64,000 nt of DNA from UBA1227 sp045642705 (GTDB lineage: Bacteria; Bacillota; Clostridia; Oscillospirales; Acutalibacteraceae): positions 1 through 64,000 of the forward strand of contig JAZUJK010000007.1 of assembly GCA_045642705.1 (NCBI GenBank), given 5' to 3'. The number at the start of each line of letters is the position of its first letter. Position 1 is the stretch's first letter. Position numbers and translations under genes: made by a program. Shown piece after piece: positions 26,087 through 34,966 of the stretch. The notes beneath the pieces were generated by a model, which had not been told where the DNA came from, searched no databases, and saw only the letters and a program-made list of their open reading frames with translations.

Positions 26087-27355
26087 GTGAGTAAGATTTT
26101 AAATTATGACCTTGTCGTAGTTGGTGGCGGCCCTGCTGGTATGGCTGCTGCACTTTCCGCTATGGACAATGGTATTAAAGAAGAAAACATTATAATCCTC
26201 GAGCGCGCTGAGCGTCTCGGTGGTATTCTCGAGCAGTGCATTCACTCAGGTTTCGGTGCAACTTACTTTGGCGAGATGCTCTCAGGTCCTGAATATGCAC
26301 AGCGTTTTATTGACCTCGTTGAGAAGACCAATATCACTGTTAAGACTGATACAATGGTACTTAATCTCACTGAGGACAATCAGGTAATCTGCTCCAACAA
26401 GGATGACGGTATCTATGCTATCAATGCCAAGGCTATCATCCTCTGCATGGGTTGCCGTGAGCGTCCACGTGGTGCTCTTGATATCGCTGGTTCACGTCCA
26501 GCAGGTGTTATGAGCGCTGGTGCAGCTCAGAAGTTTGTAAATATCGATGGCTATATGCCAGGTCACAAGGTAGTAATCCTCGGCTCTGGTGATATCGGCC
26601 TTATCATGGCTCGTCGTATGACTCTCGAGGGCGCTAAGGTAGAATGCGTTTGCGAAGTAATGCCTTACTCAGGCGGTCTCCAGAGAAATATCGTTCAGTG
26701 CCTTGAGGACTTTGATATTCCTCTCTATCTCTCATGCACAGTAATCCAGGTACATGGCAAGGACAGAATCGAAGGCGTTACAATCGCTGACGTTGATGAC
26801 AAGATGCTTCCTATCCCTGGCACAGAGAGATATATCGAATGCGACGCTCTTCTCCTCTCAGTTGGTCTTATCCCTGAGAACGAGCTCTCCAACCAGATTG
26901 GTCTTGAGATGGATCCTGTTACTCGCGGCCCACGCGTAAATGAGATGCGTGAGACATCCCACAAGGGTGTATTTGCTTGCGGTAACGTACTCCAAGTACA
27001 TGACCTCGTTGACTTCGTAACTCAGGAGTCACAGATTGCTGGTAAGGGTGCTGCTCAGTACATCAAGGGCACAGCAGAGCCAGAATATGTAAACTGCAAA
27101 GGTATCAACGGTGTCCGCTATACAGTTCCTCAGCACATCAACAAGAACAACGAGGAAGAGGTTAAAATCTACTTCCGTGTTGCAAATGTTTATCGCGACA
27201 AGCGCGTAGTAGTTACTTGCAACGGCAAGGAACTCTGGAACAGAAAGAGACCTAAGCTTGCTCCTGGCGAGATGGAAAATGTATTTATCAAGCCAGAAGA
27301 TCTAAAAGACATGAAGGCTGGCGACGAAATCGTCGTTTCAATTGAGGAGGCGTAA
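26087..27355 (+). CDS. GlpB-like NAD(P)/FAD oxidoreductase
   Basis: A 422-residue pyridine-nucleotide-disulfide-type flavoprotein with an FAD motif VVGGGPAGMAAA at the start and a second Rossmann motif VVILGSGDIGLI. A CGNVLQVHDL segment late in the protein resembles the FAD-binding CGD motif of sarcosine-oxidase alpha and NADH-dependent subunits. It starts at GTG 26087, three bases after the upstream stop, with AAAGGA upstream. It probably transfers electrons between the GlpA-like subunit and NAD(P) or another carrier. Confidence 0.85.
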   Translation: MSKILNYDLVVVGGGPAGMAAALSAMDNGIKEENIIILERAERLGGILEQCIHSGFGATYFGEMLSGPEYAQRFIDLVEKTNITVKTDTMVLNLTEDNQVICSNKDDGIYAINAKAIILCMGCRERPRGALDIAGSRPAGVMSAGAAQKFVNIDGYMPGHKVVILGSGDIGLIMARRMTLEGAKVECVCEVMPYSGGLQRNIVQCLEDFDIPLYLSCTVIQVHGKDRIEGVTIADVDDKMLPIPGTERYIECDALLLSVGLIPENELSNQIGLEMDPVTRGPRVNEMRETSHKGVFACGNVLQVHDLVDFVTQESQIAGKGAAQYIKGTAEPEYVNCKGINGVRYTVPQHINKNNEEEVKIYFRVANVYRDKRVVVTCNGKELWNRKRPKLAPGEMENVFIKPEDLKDMKAGDEIVVSIEEA

Positions 27356-27358
27356 GAG

Positions 27359-27721
27359 ATGGCAGAAAGAAATCTTATTTGTATCGCATGTCCTCGTGGT
27401 TGCCCTATCAAGGTCGTAACTGATGACAACAATGAAGTTGTTTCAATTGACGGTGCAACTTGCAAGAACGGTGAAAAGTATGCTGCTAATGAAGTTACTC
27501 ATCCAATGCGTAATCTCACGTCAACTGTAAAAGTTGTTGGCGGTACAGCACCAGTTGTTCCTGTTAAGACATCTATTGATATTCCAAAGGAGCTTCTCTT
27601 CCAGGCAATGGAACTTATCAATAAAGCAACTCTCACAGCACCAGTTCATATCGGTGACGTAGCTATCCATGACATACTAGGCACAGGCGCCGACATCATC
27701 GCAACAAACGAGATGAACTAA
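27359..27721 (+). CDS. DUF1667 protein, small subunit of the GlpA/GlpB-like complex
   Basis: A 120-residue DUF1667 protein. Four cysteines (C8, C11 and C15 in the ICIACPRGCP segment and C35 in GATCKNG) form a likely iron-sulfur site. The family is almost always encoded right after GlpA- and GlpB-like genes in Firmicutes and is treated as the third subunit. It starts three bases after the GlpB-like stop and is followed by a terminator. Confidence 0.85.
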   Translation: MAERNLICIACPRGCPIKVVTDDNNEVVSIDGATCKNGEKYAANEVTHPMRNLTSTVKVVGGTAPVVPVKTSIDIPKELLFQAMELINKATLTAPVHIGDVAIHDILGTGADIIATNEMN

Positions 27722-27733
27722 GATAAAAAAAAC

Positions 27734-27770
27734 AAATGCCCCGAGTGGAAACTCGGGGCATTTTTATTTT
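27734..27770. terminator. Bidirectional terminator between convergent operons
   Basis: AAATGCCCCGAGT pairs with ACTCGGGGCATTT around GGAA (13-bp stem), T-rich on the plus side and A-rich before it, so it can work for both the GlpA-like operon and the minus-strand fusion-gene operon. Confidence 0.9.
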
Positions 27771-27772
27771 GT

Positions 27773-30217
27773 TTATATGATTTTTTCAAGCAGTTCATCC
27801 GTTGCTTCTAGGCACTCGCGTGAGGCCTTGGCAAGTTCTGAATAGAAATCATTTGCGCCACCTGCGAGGCCGTCAGATACGGCCTTTAGAAGCAAGCATG
27901 GGACACTGTTCATCTCGCATGCGATAACGATGCCGGCGGATTCCATATCACAGATATCGCCACCAAATGTCTCATGGAGATATGTCTTCTCCTCCTCGGT
28001 GCCAACGAACTTGTCACCTGAGCAACATGTGACAGTCATGAGTCCGTCCATAACCTGCTGAGCAGTCTTAACAAGACTCTCATCCGGTACAAGATTGATT
28101 GTCAGATGATCATCGAGCTGACCAACTGTAAGTGGCATAAATTCAGAGCAGTCATATTTGTAATGTACCACCCTATCAACGAGACAGATTCTATGTAGTC
28201 CCATCTCCTCTGTCAAGCCACCAACAACACCGAAGTTTACAATTGTTGATACGTTGCAAGCGGAGATTAGATATTGTACACCAGCTGATGCTTTAACCTC
28301 ACCCATACCCGTCTGTAGAACAAATAAGTTGTAATTGTCCTTAGAAACTTTATATAGATGATATCCAGCAGGTGCTGGCAATTCAACATAGTGCTCATAG
28401 TATGCAAATATTGCATCCATCTCAATTGCAACAATGAGTCCGACATTCTTCTTTTTATTGAAGCGATGACTAATTTTCTCATGTGCATTTGGAAGCATTG
28501 CTTGGCCCTTTTGTACCACTTCGAAATCATTTGATGAGATTTCAGGCCATACGAATACTTCATATCCAGCGTCAAGGAAGTCTCTCTCGATAGACTTAAA
28601 TAAAGTCTCTTCCTCCTCTGTATTCACGAGAGTGAGGCCATTGTCCACAGCATTATATGTATGGTTCATTGGAACGAGGACAATCTTGAATTTATTCTTG
28701 TCAAAGAGGCTTGCGACAGTCTCTGCTGAAACTGTAAAATCTGGATTTACAACGAATGAAAGAACATATTTAGAACCTAAGTTATCAGGTAAATCTGCTG
28801 CTATCTCGGCAATCTCTGAGAGAGGTAAGCTCATATCGCCAAAGATTTCTTTTCTCTGATTGTCATCAGTTGATTGAAGACTGATTTCAAGAGATGCATT
28901 GCCGCCATAGATGTCGCGGCCAATGCGGCAGTATGTTGAGAGAAAGCTGCCAAGGTCACTGCAGCTTCTCGGACAAATTGTTGAGATAGAAACTGAGAGT
29001 TTCTCAGCCTCAACATATTGGTCAATGAGCGGTTTCATGTCGTGCTCCAAGAACTCGAGCACGTCGGCATTCATAACCGGCTCACCCATTCTCTTGAAAT
29101 CAATATGAAGATGTCCTGTGTGAGTGCTGCCATATCCTTGGAGTACAGTCTCAAGTTGATATTTTAAATCCTCTCTTGTGGCATTGCCAAAGAAGCCAAA
29201 GCTTGGGCAATCACAATAGGAGCATTTCATAGGACATCCCTTTTGACATGAGAGACTGATTTGCCAATCATCCTCATATGCTGGATGCATATTGACCTTA
29301 TCCTGCTTTAGTGAGGTCTCACCATTCTCATCAACATAAGCTTCATACTCAACAGTTGTCAGTGGAACTGATGTGAACTCGAGCTTGCGCAATCTATCAA
29401 GAAAAGCATTTCCATTTACTCTAGATGTTACAATGAGTCCCTCATTCTTGCGTCTTATATAGCCGATTACGACCATAAGAACAATTGATAGAACAAGAAG
29501 AATATTGATAACAAGTCCTGCTGTCTTGAAAATAGATGGCCATAAAACTATCGGTTCAGCATTTCCCATAGTTACCATCTTGGTCACAATAACGATGATA
29601 AGTGCAACAAATTCTATTGCTGCAAAACCTATGATAATGCGCTCATTGATAGACAATTTTCTCTTGCCATTATGACGGAATTTTGAGTAGAGATGATCTG
29701 CAATTGCCATAATTGGCACGCCGAAAATCATGCACATATCAAAGTCATTTAGGGATGCGAAAAATGCTGTGCGAAGCAGTGGTGTGCCAAAGTTTACCGC
29801 TTGGTTTAGTCCTACGAAAAAGCCTATTATAGCTGAGTTTACGAGCATCAAAAGTGCGAACAAGATAGTCTTAGTTGGGCCATCAAGGCGCAACTTATTA
29901 GACGTACTCTTCATCAGATTTTTCCATACATAATATGGAAGTATTCCGTAGAGAATCTGTGGCAAAAAGCCCATTGCGGCAACCCGAGGTCCGTATCCCG
30001 ACAAGAAGTCGGAAATGAGGTTGGCAACAGCCGTGCCAAGCGCTGCTGGCCAACCAAAGATGATACCGAGGGTTGGGTTTAGAGCAGCCGATGGTCTAAC
30101 GCTGGACACATCATATACAGCTAGTACTAAATTTGAAAATAAAGTCGGAATGATAAATATTATTCCAGTTAAGAAGAAACATAAGAGAAAACTCTTAATA
30201 CCTCTTTTCTTCTCCAT
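27773..30217 (-). CDS. Triple fusion: membrane S-component-like domain, RlmN-like radical SAM domain, MTA/SAH nucleosidase domain
   Basis: An 814-residue protein with three clear parts. Residues 1-260 are a membrane domain of about seven or eight helices resembling ECF S-components (LNPTLGIIFGWPAALG, VANLISDFLSGYGP). Residues about 270-585 are a radical SAM domain: C328-x3-C332-x2-C335 in the CPMKCSYC motif, a KRMGEP motif (375-380) and an LEISLQS strand, all closest to RlmN/Cfr. The methyl-carrying cysteine expected near residues 558-575 is absent. Residues about 590-814 are an MTA/SAH nucleosidase (MTAN) with E599, E758 in DMESAG and D782 in AVSDG, the three catalytic acids. The nucleosidase could remove 5'-deoxyadenosine made by the radical SAM part. 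It is the last gene of a four-gene operon, 11 bases after an esterase. Confidence 0.85.
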   Translation of the reverse strand: MEKKRGIKSFLLCFFLTGIIFIIPTLFSNLVLAVYDVSSVRPSAALNPTLGIIFGWPAALGTAVANLISDFLSGYGPRVAAMGFLPQILYGILPYYVWKNLMKSTSNKLRLDGPTKTILFALLMLVNSAIIGFFVGLNQAVNFGTPLLRTAFFASLNDFDMCMIFGVPIMAIADHLYSKFRHNGKRKLSINERIIIGFAAIEFVALIIVIVTKMVTMGNAEPIVLWPSIFKTAGLVINILLVLSIVLMVVIGYIRRKNEGLIVTSRVNGNAFLDRLRKLEFTSVPLTTVEYEAYVDENGETSLKQDKVNMHPAYEDDWQISLSCQKGCPMKCSYCDCPSFGFFGNATREDLKYQLETVLQGYGSTHTGHLHIDFKRMGEPVMNADVLEFLEHDMKPLIDQYVEAEKLSVSISTICPRSCSDLGSFLSTYCRIGRDIYGGNASLEISLQSTDDNQRKEIFGDMSLPLSEIAEIAADLPDNLGSKYVLSFVVNPDFTVSAETVASLFDKNKFKIVLVPMNHTYNAVDNGLTLVNTEEEETLFKSIERDFLDAGYEVFVWPEISSNDFEVVQKGQAMLPNAHEKISHRFNKKKNVGLIVAIEMDAIFAYYEHYVELPAPAGYHLYKVSKDNYNLFVLQTGMGEVKASAGVQYLISACNVSTIVNFGVVGGLTEEMGLHRICLVDRVVHYKYDCSEFMPLTVGQLDDHLTINLVPDESLVKTAQQVMDGLMTVTCCSGDKFVGTEEEKTYLHETFGGDICDMESAGIVIACEMNSVPCLLLKAVSDGLAGGANDFYSELAKASRECLEATDELLEKII

Positions 30218-30228
30218 GGTGGTCTCCT

Positions 30229-31212
30229 TTATGAAATACGATATTTTTTACCTGGATAAGTATAATCATATGTCTCGAAACGATCACTGATGAAGTTTGT
30301 GAGACATGAGAAAGCAGCTGTTGCCTCTGGAACTATGCCATGGAATAGTGTGAATACGTGCCACATACCATTTCCACGGAATACCTCTACAGGTACGCCA
30401 TTCTTTCTGAGATTAGCTGCGATTGTCTCTGTATCTGAACGGAGCATCTCATCGCAACCTACTGTGAAGAACATTGGTGGGAAGTCATGATAATCGCCAT
30501 AAACTGGTGATACATATGGATGACCTCTATCTGAGCCCTTAGTCCAGCAGTATACATCAAAGTCCATAAGCTGCTGCTTCTTTTCCTCTGTGAGTTCACC
30601 CTTCTTATTACCGAACATGATATCAACATTGTAATTCTTGATATATGATTCGCCTGAGCCGAGCATATCAGCCCATGGTGACATACCAAAGCCACCGCGT
30701 GGCATATCGCGACCTTCGTCACGGAGTTTGAGCATAAGTCCGAGTGTCAAATTTCCGCCTGCTGAGTCGCCACCACAGACAATATTCTCTGCCTTAAAGC
30801 CGAGCTTACCTGTGATTTCATTCCATACATCCATAGCCTGATCAAGCTGTGTTGGATAAACTGCATCTGGTGCTACATCATAATCAACATATACTACTGT
30901 TGCGCCACCAGCTGCTGCACTGAAATAACGTGACTGATATCTATAAATCCAGTTCTGCTTGCCGATATATGCGCCACCATGTAGATAGTAGATGCAATAA
31001 TCGTTTGATGCGCCCTTCTTAGGTGCATATACTTCGTACTTTGTGCCGTTCTTTGTCTTGCCATCATAATGCTTGAATTCTCTATTTGGTGTTTTCCAGA
31101 AGAAAATATCAAGACCTTGGCAACCTGGGATTGCTGAGTCTACACGCTCAGGATTGATATTTGCGAATGTGTAGAGTGCCCATCTAATGAGCTGACCAGT
31201 GATACTAACCAT
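30229..31212 (-). CDS. Alpha/beta hydrolase of the hormone-sensitive-lipase type
   Basis: A 327-residue esterase-like protein with YLHGGAY (oxyanion hole), the nucleophile elbow GGDSAGGN, and a C-terminal catalytic His in MWHVFTLFHG. HSL-type carboxylesterase family; no signal peptide. It lies between the BON/GlpA fusion (23-base gap) and the triple fusion (11-base gap), so all are one transcript. The operon pairs an esterase, a kinase and a GlpA-like dehydrogenase, which would fit release, phosphorylation and oxidation of an alcohol. Confidence 0.85.
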   Translation of the reverse strand: MVSITGQLIRWALYTFANINPERVDSAIPGCQGLDIFFWKTPNREFKHYDGKTKNGTKYEVYAPKKGASNDYCIYYLHGGAYIGKQNWIYRYQSRYFSAAAGGATVVYVDYDVAPDAVYPTQLDQAMDVWNEITGKLGFKAENIVCGGDSAGGNLTLGLMLKLRDEGRDMPRGGFGMSPWADMLGSGESYIKNYNVDIMFGNKKGELTEEKKQQLMDFDVYCWTKGSDRGHPYVSPVYGDYHDFPPMFFTVGCDEMLRSDTETIAANLRKNGVPVEVFRGNGMWHVFTLFHGIVPEATAAFSCLTNFISDRFETYDYTYPGKKYRIS

Positions 31213-31235
31213 AGTAAAGTCTCCTATTTAAAAAT

Positions 31236-32999
31236 TTATTTTGTCGGTCCATAGACAATGGTGCTAGAAATTGTACTTTTCTTGATTTCATCAAGTCTAC
31301 AGCCCTTGGCTTCCGCCAGAATTTCCGTAACTAGTGGTGAGCAGAATCCGCCTTGGCAACGGCCCATACCTGGACGGCAACGACGCTTGATAGCATCAAG
31401 CGTATATACCGGCAACGGAGAGTTTAGAACGTCGAGTATCTCGCCTTTCGAAACCTCTTCGCAACGGCATATAATCTGGCCGTAATCCGGATTCTGCGCA
31501 ATAAGCTTGGCCCGCTCCTCACTGCTCATATCCTTGAGATGAGGACCTGCCTTGCGCTTTGGATTGAAGTTCTTATTCTCAGCAACTGTCATACCGCATT
31601 TATCCCTGAGATACTCAAGAGTCCAATCTCTAAAGTCCTCAGCGATTGCAGGTGCAGCTGTTGCGCCTGGTGACTGTACGCCACCAGCCTCCAAGATATT
31701 CTCTGTGAATATACCACGGCGTACTTGGAAGTCCTCCTCATATGATGGAGAGCGAACACCTGAGAAATATGCGATAACATCGGATGGTTTGATATTCTCA
31801 GCGACCTTCATCTCAGCCTCGAGAATCATATTGACTATCGCCGCATTGGTGGTAGTGTCCTCCCTATCCGGCGTCTCTGTCGCATCAGGTCCAACAATCA
31901 TATTCTTATCAACTGTATGGATAACAGCGATACCCTTGCTGGTATTCTCGTGCGACAGTGCGAACTTCACTGACTTTATCTTGTTGATAAGTCCGCCCTT
32001 GGCCTCGTCATCGAGGACAGTGATTGGGGACTTATCCATAGTGCTATTGATATATTTGCCGACCTTCTTATCAAGGATAATATCTGTACCCTTTCTAGGA
32101 TGGATAGTAAATGTACGGTCACCCGCCATCTCAGCAATTACATCCGAGTAAACACCTGCTGCATTGACAACAAGTTTTGGATATATGCGGCCTCTGTTGG
32201 TTAGAACGGAGATAATCTTGCCATTCTCAACCTCCATTGAGAGAGCCGCTGTATCAAGGCAAATCTTGGCACCATTTGATACAGCATTCTCAGCGAGTGC
32301 AATATTGAACTTGTATGGTGATGTAAAACCACCAGTCGGCATATATAGAGCGTTATTGGTCCATGATGGAGCATAAGGCTCGAGTTCCAACAACTGCTTT
32401 CTGTTTATAACCTTTACTCCATCGATATGAAGTCTAAACGAATTGAGCCAGAGTGCATATAGAAGGATCTTCTCCCATCTATCCTTGGTGATAAGGAGAT
32501 GACCTGGTCGCTCAAATGGAAAGTCGAGATCTCTTGAGAGTTCATCGAACATTTCGTTGCCGCGGTGGCAGTACTTGTGCTTGCCGGAATTCGGTGAGTA
32601 GTTGATTCCGACATGTACTGCACCGCCGTTACGGGACGACTGTCCCGATGCGACATCTGCACCCTTCTCAATTAGCATGATATCAAGATTGTACTTGGTG
32701 AGTTCACGCGCGGTTGCACAGCCGGTAAGGCCACCACCGATGATAAGTACATCTGGTGTCGCGCCGTCATATAGCTCATCGTTTATCGATGGCAGTTTTA
32801 CCTCCGGGGTAAAACCGCGGAGCTTTATGTCGTTTATGACACCAAAGTATTCCTTACCGGCAGCCTTCTTGCCAGCTCTTACAATCTTGTCCCAATCGTC
32901 GAGCTCGCCACGCAGCACGATGCAGCCGCGCTCCTCTGTGACCTCGATAGAGGGATCAATCTCATGTATCTTTTTAACTTTCTTGTCAAAAGAACTCAT
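31236..32999 (-). CDS. GlpA-like FAD oxidoreductase with N-terminal BON-like domain and C-terminal BFD domain
   Basis: A 587-residue flavoprotein. The first 75 or so residues form a small alpha/beta unit resembling a BON domain (CIVLRGELDDWD followed by a YFGVINDIKL strand), then an FAD Rossmann motif VLIIGGGLTGCATA, a GlpA/DAO-type catalytic domain, and a C-terminal BFD-like [2Fe-2S] domain (CRCEE, GRCQGGFC). It has the same core as the protein at 24648-26084 but no GlpB or DUF1667 partner here. It starts directly at the stop of the kinase gene. The BON assignment is by eye. Confidence 0.75.
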   Translation of the reverse strand: MSSFDKKVKKIHEIDPSIEVTEERGCIVLRGELDDWDKIVRAGKKAAGKEYFGVINDIKLRGFTPEVKLPSINDELYDGATPDVLIIGGGLTGCATARELTKYNLDIMLIEKGADVASGQSSRNGGAVHVGINYSPNSGKHKYCHRGNEMFDELSRDLDFPFERPGHLLITKDRWEKILLYALWLNSFRLHIDGVKVINRKQLLELEPYAPSWTNNALYMPTGGFTSPYKFNIALAENAVSNGAKICLDTAALSMEVENGKIISVLTNRGRIYPKLVVNAAGVYSDVIAEMAGDRTFTIHPRKGTDIILDKKVGKYINSTMDKSPITVLDDEAKGGLINKIKSVKFALSHENTSKGIAVIHTVDKNMIVGPDATETPDREDTTTNAAIVNMILEAEMKVAENIKPSDVIAYFSGVRSPSYEEDFQVRRGIFTENILEAGGVQSPGATAAPAIAEDFRDWTLEYLRDKCGMTVAENKNFNPKRKAGPHLKDMSSEERAKLIAQNPDYGQIICRCEEVSKGEILDVLNSPLPVYTLDAIKRRCRPGMGRCQGGFCSPLVTEILAEAKGCRLDEIKKSTISSTIVYGPTK

Positions 33000-33851
33000 T
33001 TACTTAATTTCCTTTACAGCATCAGCGATTTTACCACTTAAAAATTCCTTCTCAGACGCAATATTCCAGAGTCCGAGGCGGAGTACATAAGCTACGATAT
33101 TCCAAGGAGCGCTGTCCTCTTCCTTGATACCTGTAAGCTTAGTGTAATTCTTCATATATCCGTTATAGATAAATACACGAATTGTACCGAGCAAGAAAAT
33201 CTTGAGTTTGGAGCTTCCTGGGAAAAGTTCTGCATCATGGAACAGGAAGTTCATCATAGCGACCTCTGCAAGTGGTGAACCCTTGCAAGCGGTCATCCAG
33301 TCGATAACCTGATTGTTATCGCCATCCACCAAGATATTATCTGTATGGAAGTCGAGATGGATGAGATTATCTGCCTCTGGAAGAGCCATGATATAGTCCT
33401 CTGCCTTCTTCTTATCCTCTGCTGAGAGGAATGCGAAAATCTCAGGGTTCTTCTCTATTGTTTCAACTGCTACTGTGCGAACATCGCGAAGTTCTGGTGC
33501 GTGCTTCTCATGAACCATTGCATGGAGTTCTGCAATAATTCGTCCGCCCTTGAAAAGGAAAGCTGGTGACAAAGAAGTTGGTGCATCTGTAAGTGCGATG
33601 CCCTGAAGTTTCTTGAAAACAAGACCCAATCTACCATCGATATTATACTTTCCATAGCACTCCATCGGTGTACATCCGAGTTCAAATGCTGTGCAAGTGT
33701 TCTTATACTCTATCTCTAAATTATCAGCGTCTACATCATCAAAATAGAGCTTTAAAACCTTGTCATCGCCGATATCATACACTTCTGATGAGCGTGCTTT
33801 AAACATAGGCTCTACACCGTCTATTAGGGCCTTTAGTTCTTCATTTGTCAT
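33000..33851 (-). CDS. Aminoglycoside/choline-kinase-fold phosphotransferase
   Basis: A 283-residue protein of the APH/choline kinase fold. The catalytic loop is HLDFHTDN (H-x-D...N) and the metal motif is VIDW. The N-lobe lysine is probably in DKVLKLYF. Family members phosphorylate small alcohols, sugars or antibiotics; nothing here points to resistance. It is the first gene of an operon with a GlpA-like dehydrogenase, so it may phosphorylate the alcohol that the dehydrogenase oxidises, by analogy with glycerol kinase and GlpA. It is read from the left arm of the shared palindromic promoter region. Confidence 0.75.
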   Translation of the reverse strand: MTNEELKALIDGVEPMFKARSSEVYDIGDDKVLKLYFDDVDADNLEIEYKNTCTAFELGCTPMECYGKYNIDGRLGLVFKKLQGIALTDAPTSLSPAFLFKGGRIIAELHAMVHEKHAPELRDVRTVAVETIEKNPEIFAFLSAEDKKKAEDYIMALPEADNLIHLDFHTDNILVDGDNNQVIDWMTACKGSPLAEVAMMNFLFHDAELFPGSSKLKIFLLGTIRVFIYNGYMKNYTKLTGIKEEDSAPWNIVAYVLRLGLWNIASEKEFLSGKIADAVKEIK

Positions 33852-33895
33852 ATCAGTTCCTCCTTATAATATTGTATCCGAATATAAGCATTTTT

Positions 33896-33924
33896 ATTAT
33901 CTCACAAATGCCCCAAACGGTCAA
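33896..33924 (-). promoter_or_regulatory. Promoter of the kinase/fusion operon
   Basis: Minus strand: -35 TTGACC (33919-33924), 17-base spacer, -10 GATAAT (33896-33901). The -35 is the left arm of the palindrome 33919-33936. Confidence 0.7.
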
Positions 33925-33936
33925 CAATTGTTGACC
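33919..33936. promoter_or_regulatory. Perfect 18-bp palindrome carrying both divergent -35 boxes
   Basis: GGTCAACAATTGTTGACC is perfectly palindromic. Each end supplies the -35 TTGACC of one of two divergent promoters, each with a 17-base spacer to a good -10. A dimeric regulator bound here would block or control both promoters at once. Confidence 0.75.
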
Positions 33937-33959
33937 TAAAACGCACATTATAGTATAAT
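33931..33959 (+). promoter_or_regulatory. Promoter of the VTT-domain gene
   Basis: -35 TTGACC (33931-33936), 17-base spacer, perfect -10 TATAAT (33954-33959), the right arm of the palindrome at 33919-33936. Confidence 0.75.
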
Positions 33960-34004
33960 TAGGATGTATATTTATACCATATATTGTGTTTGGGAGGTGA
34001 TAGA

Positions 34005-34925
34005 TTGACCGCTCAGAAACAATCGAATAGGTTCGTGAACCTCATTGGCATTATCATGATTGCGCTCGCGATATCCCTAACCGTTGTCAGCAGAGCAATC
34101 GATGTCGATACTATCACAGCCCCATTTGAATCCATGATGGAGGAAACAGTTGGTGGCACATATATTGGTGACAAAGTAATTGACCGCGTTCACGAGTACG
34201 AAGCAGAGCGAAGCGCCAAGAAAGAGGATCCTAATGCCGCTGGTAAAATAGCGACTAAGATTACAGGCAATCCAACCATCAGCAAGGCGCAAGCCTATTA
34301 TATCAAGTTCCAAGCCTTCGTTGAGAAGATGGAAAACTTGATAGCACAACTCGACAATAAATTCATCATTGTCATATCGCTTCTCCTGCTCTTCTCTATC
34401 AAATCCATCATTGCACTGATACCAGTATCGGCGACCTGCCTTATCAGCGCCATTATTTTCCCGTTCCCGGTAGCGCTGATAATAAACCTCGCCGGATACT
34501 CGCTCATATTTACAGTCAAATATTTCTGGGGCAAGCATATAGGAGAAGGCAATGTCTCCAAACTTATGAAACATTCAGAGTTCCTCTGGAAGTTCATACA
34601 GGATGAAGAGAACGGATATGCCACTGGCAATCCTACACTTCTATTCATCCTCCGACTTGTTCCAACAGTTCCAATCAATCCTATCAGTCAAATGTACGGA
34701 AAGATGGGATATAGTTTCCCAAAATATCTAATCCTATCAGTGCTCGGTGCAGCAATTAAAATCATCTCATTTACCGCAATCGGTAGCAATGTTGGGGATC
34801 CATTCTCTAAACAGTTTGTAATTCCACTTATTACAATTCTTTTCATATCCGGATTCTCCACACTTGCATTCTCATTCATACTGAAATATCGCAACTCACC
34901 AGATCGCAAGAAAATGATGGTATAA
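34005..34925 (+). CDS. TVP38/TMEM64-family (VTT-domain) membrane protein
   Basis: A 306-residue integral membrane protein with an extra N-terminal helix and loop (1-115), then a VTT/SNARE-associated domain: paired re-entrant helices around INLAGYSLIF and the signature LRLVPTVPINPISQMYG. The family is related to DedA and is thought to act in lipid or ion transport, with no fixed substrate. I set the start at TTG 34005, seven bases after GGGAGG; the upstream TTG at 33984 lacks a site. Confidence 0.8.
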   Translation: MTAQKQSNRFVNLIGIIMIALAISLTVVSRAIDVDTITAPFESMMEETVGGTYIGDKVIDRVHEYEAERSAKKEDPNAAGKIATKITGNPTISKAQAYYIKFQAFVEKMENLIAQLDNKFIIVISLLLLFSIKSIIALIPVSATCLISAIIFPFPVALIINLAGYSLIFTVKYFWGKHIGEGNVSKLMKHSEFLWKFIQDEENGYATGNPTLLFILRLVPTVPINPISQMYGKMGYSFPKYLILSVLGAAIKIISFTAIGSNVGDPFSKQFVIPLITILFISGFSTLAFSFILKYRNSPDRKKMMV

Positions 34926-34927
34926 AT

Positions 34928-34960
34928 AAACTCCTCTTGGAATCCAAGAGGAGTTTACTT
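34928..34960. terminator. Bidirectional terminator between the VTT gene and trpB
   Basis: AAACTCCTCTTGG pairs with CCAAGAGGAGTTT (overlapping a short loop), followed by ACTTTTT on the plus strand. It lies between two convergent genes. Confidence 0.85.
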
Positions 34961-34966
34961 TTTATC

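Noticed and set aside
24648..27721. True anaerobic glycerol-3-phosphate dehydrogenase glpABC
   Set aside because: The family set matches, but without glycerol kinase or facilitator nearby and with esterase/DUF362 context, the substrate cannot be assumed; symbols withheld.
31552..32151. 199-codon plus-strand frame
   Set aside because: Long antisense frame inside the BON/GlpA gene; it has no start site or recognisable domain.
33000..33851. Aminoglycoside resistance gene
   Set aside because: Only the kinase fold is shared; context is metabolic and no resistance signature is seen.
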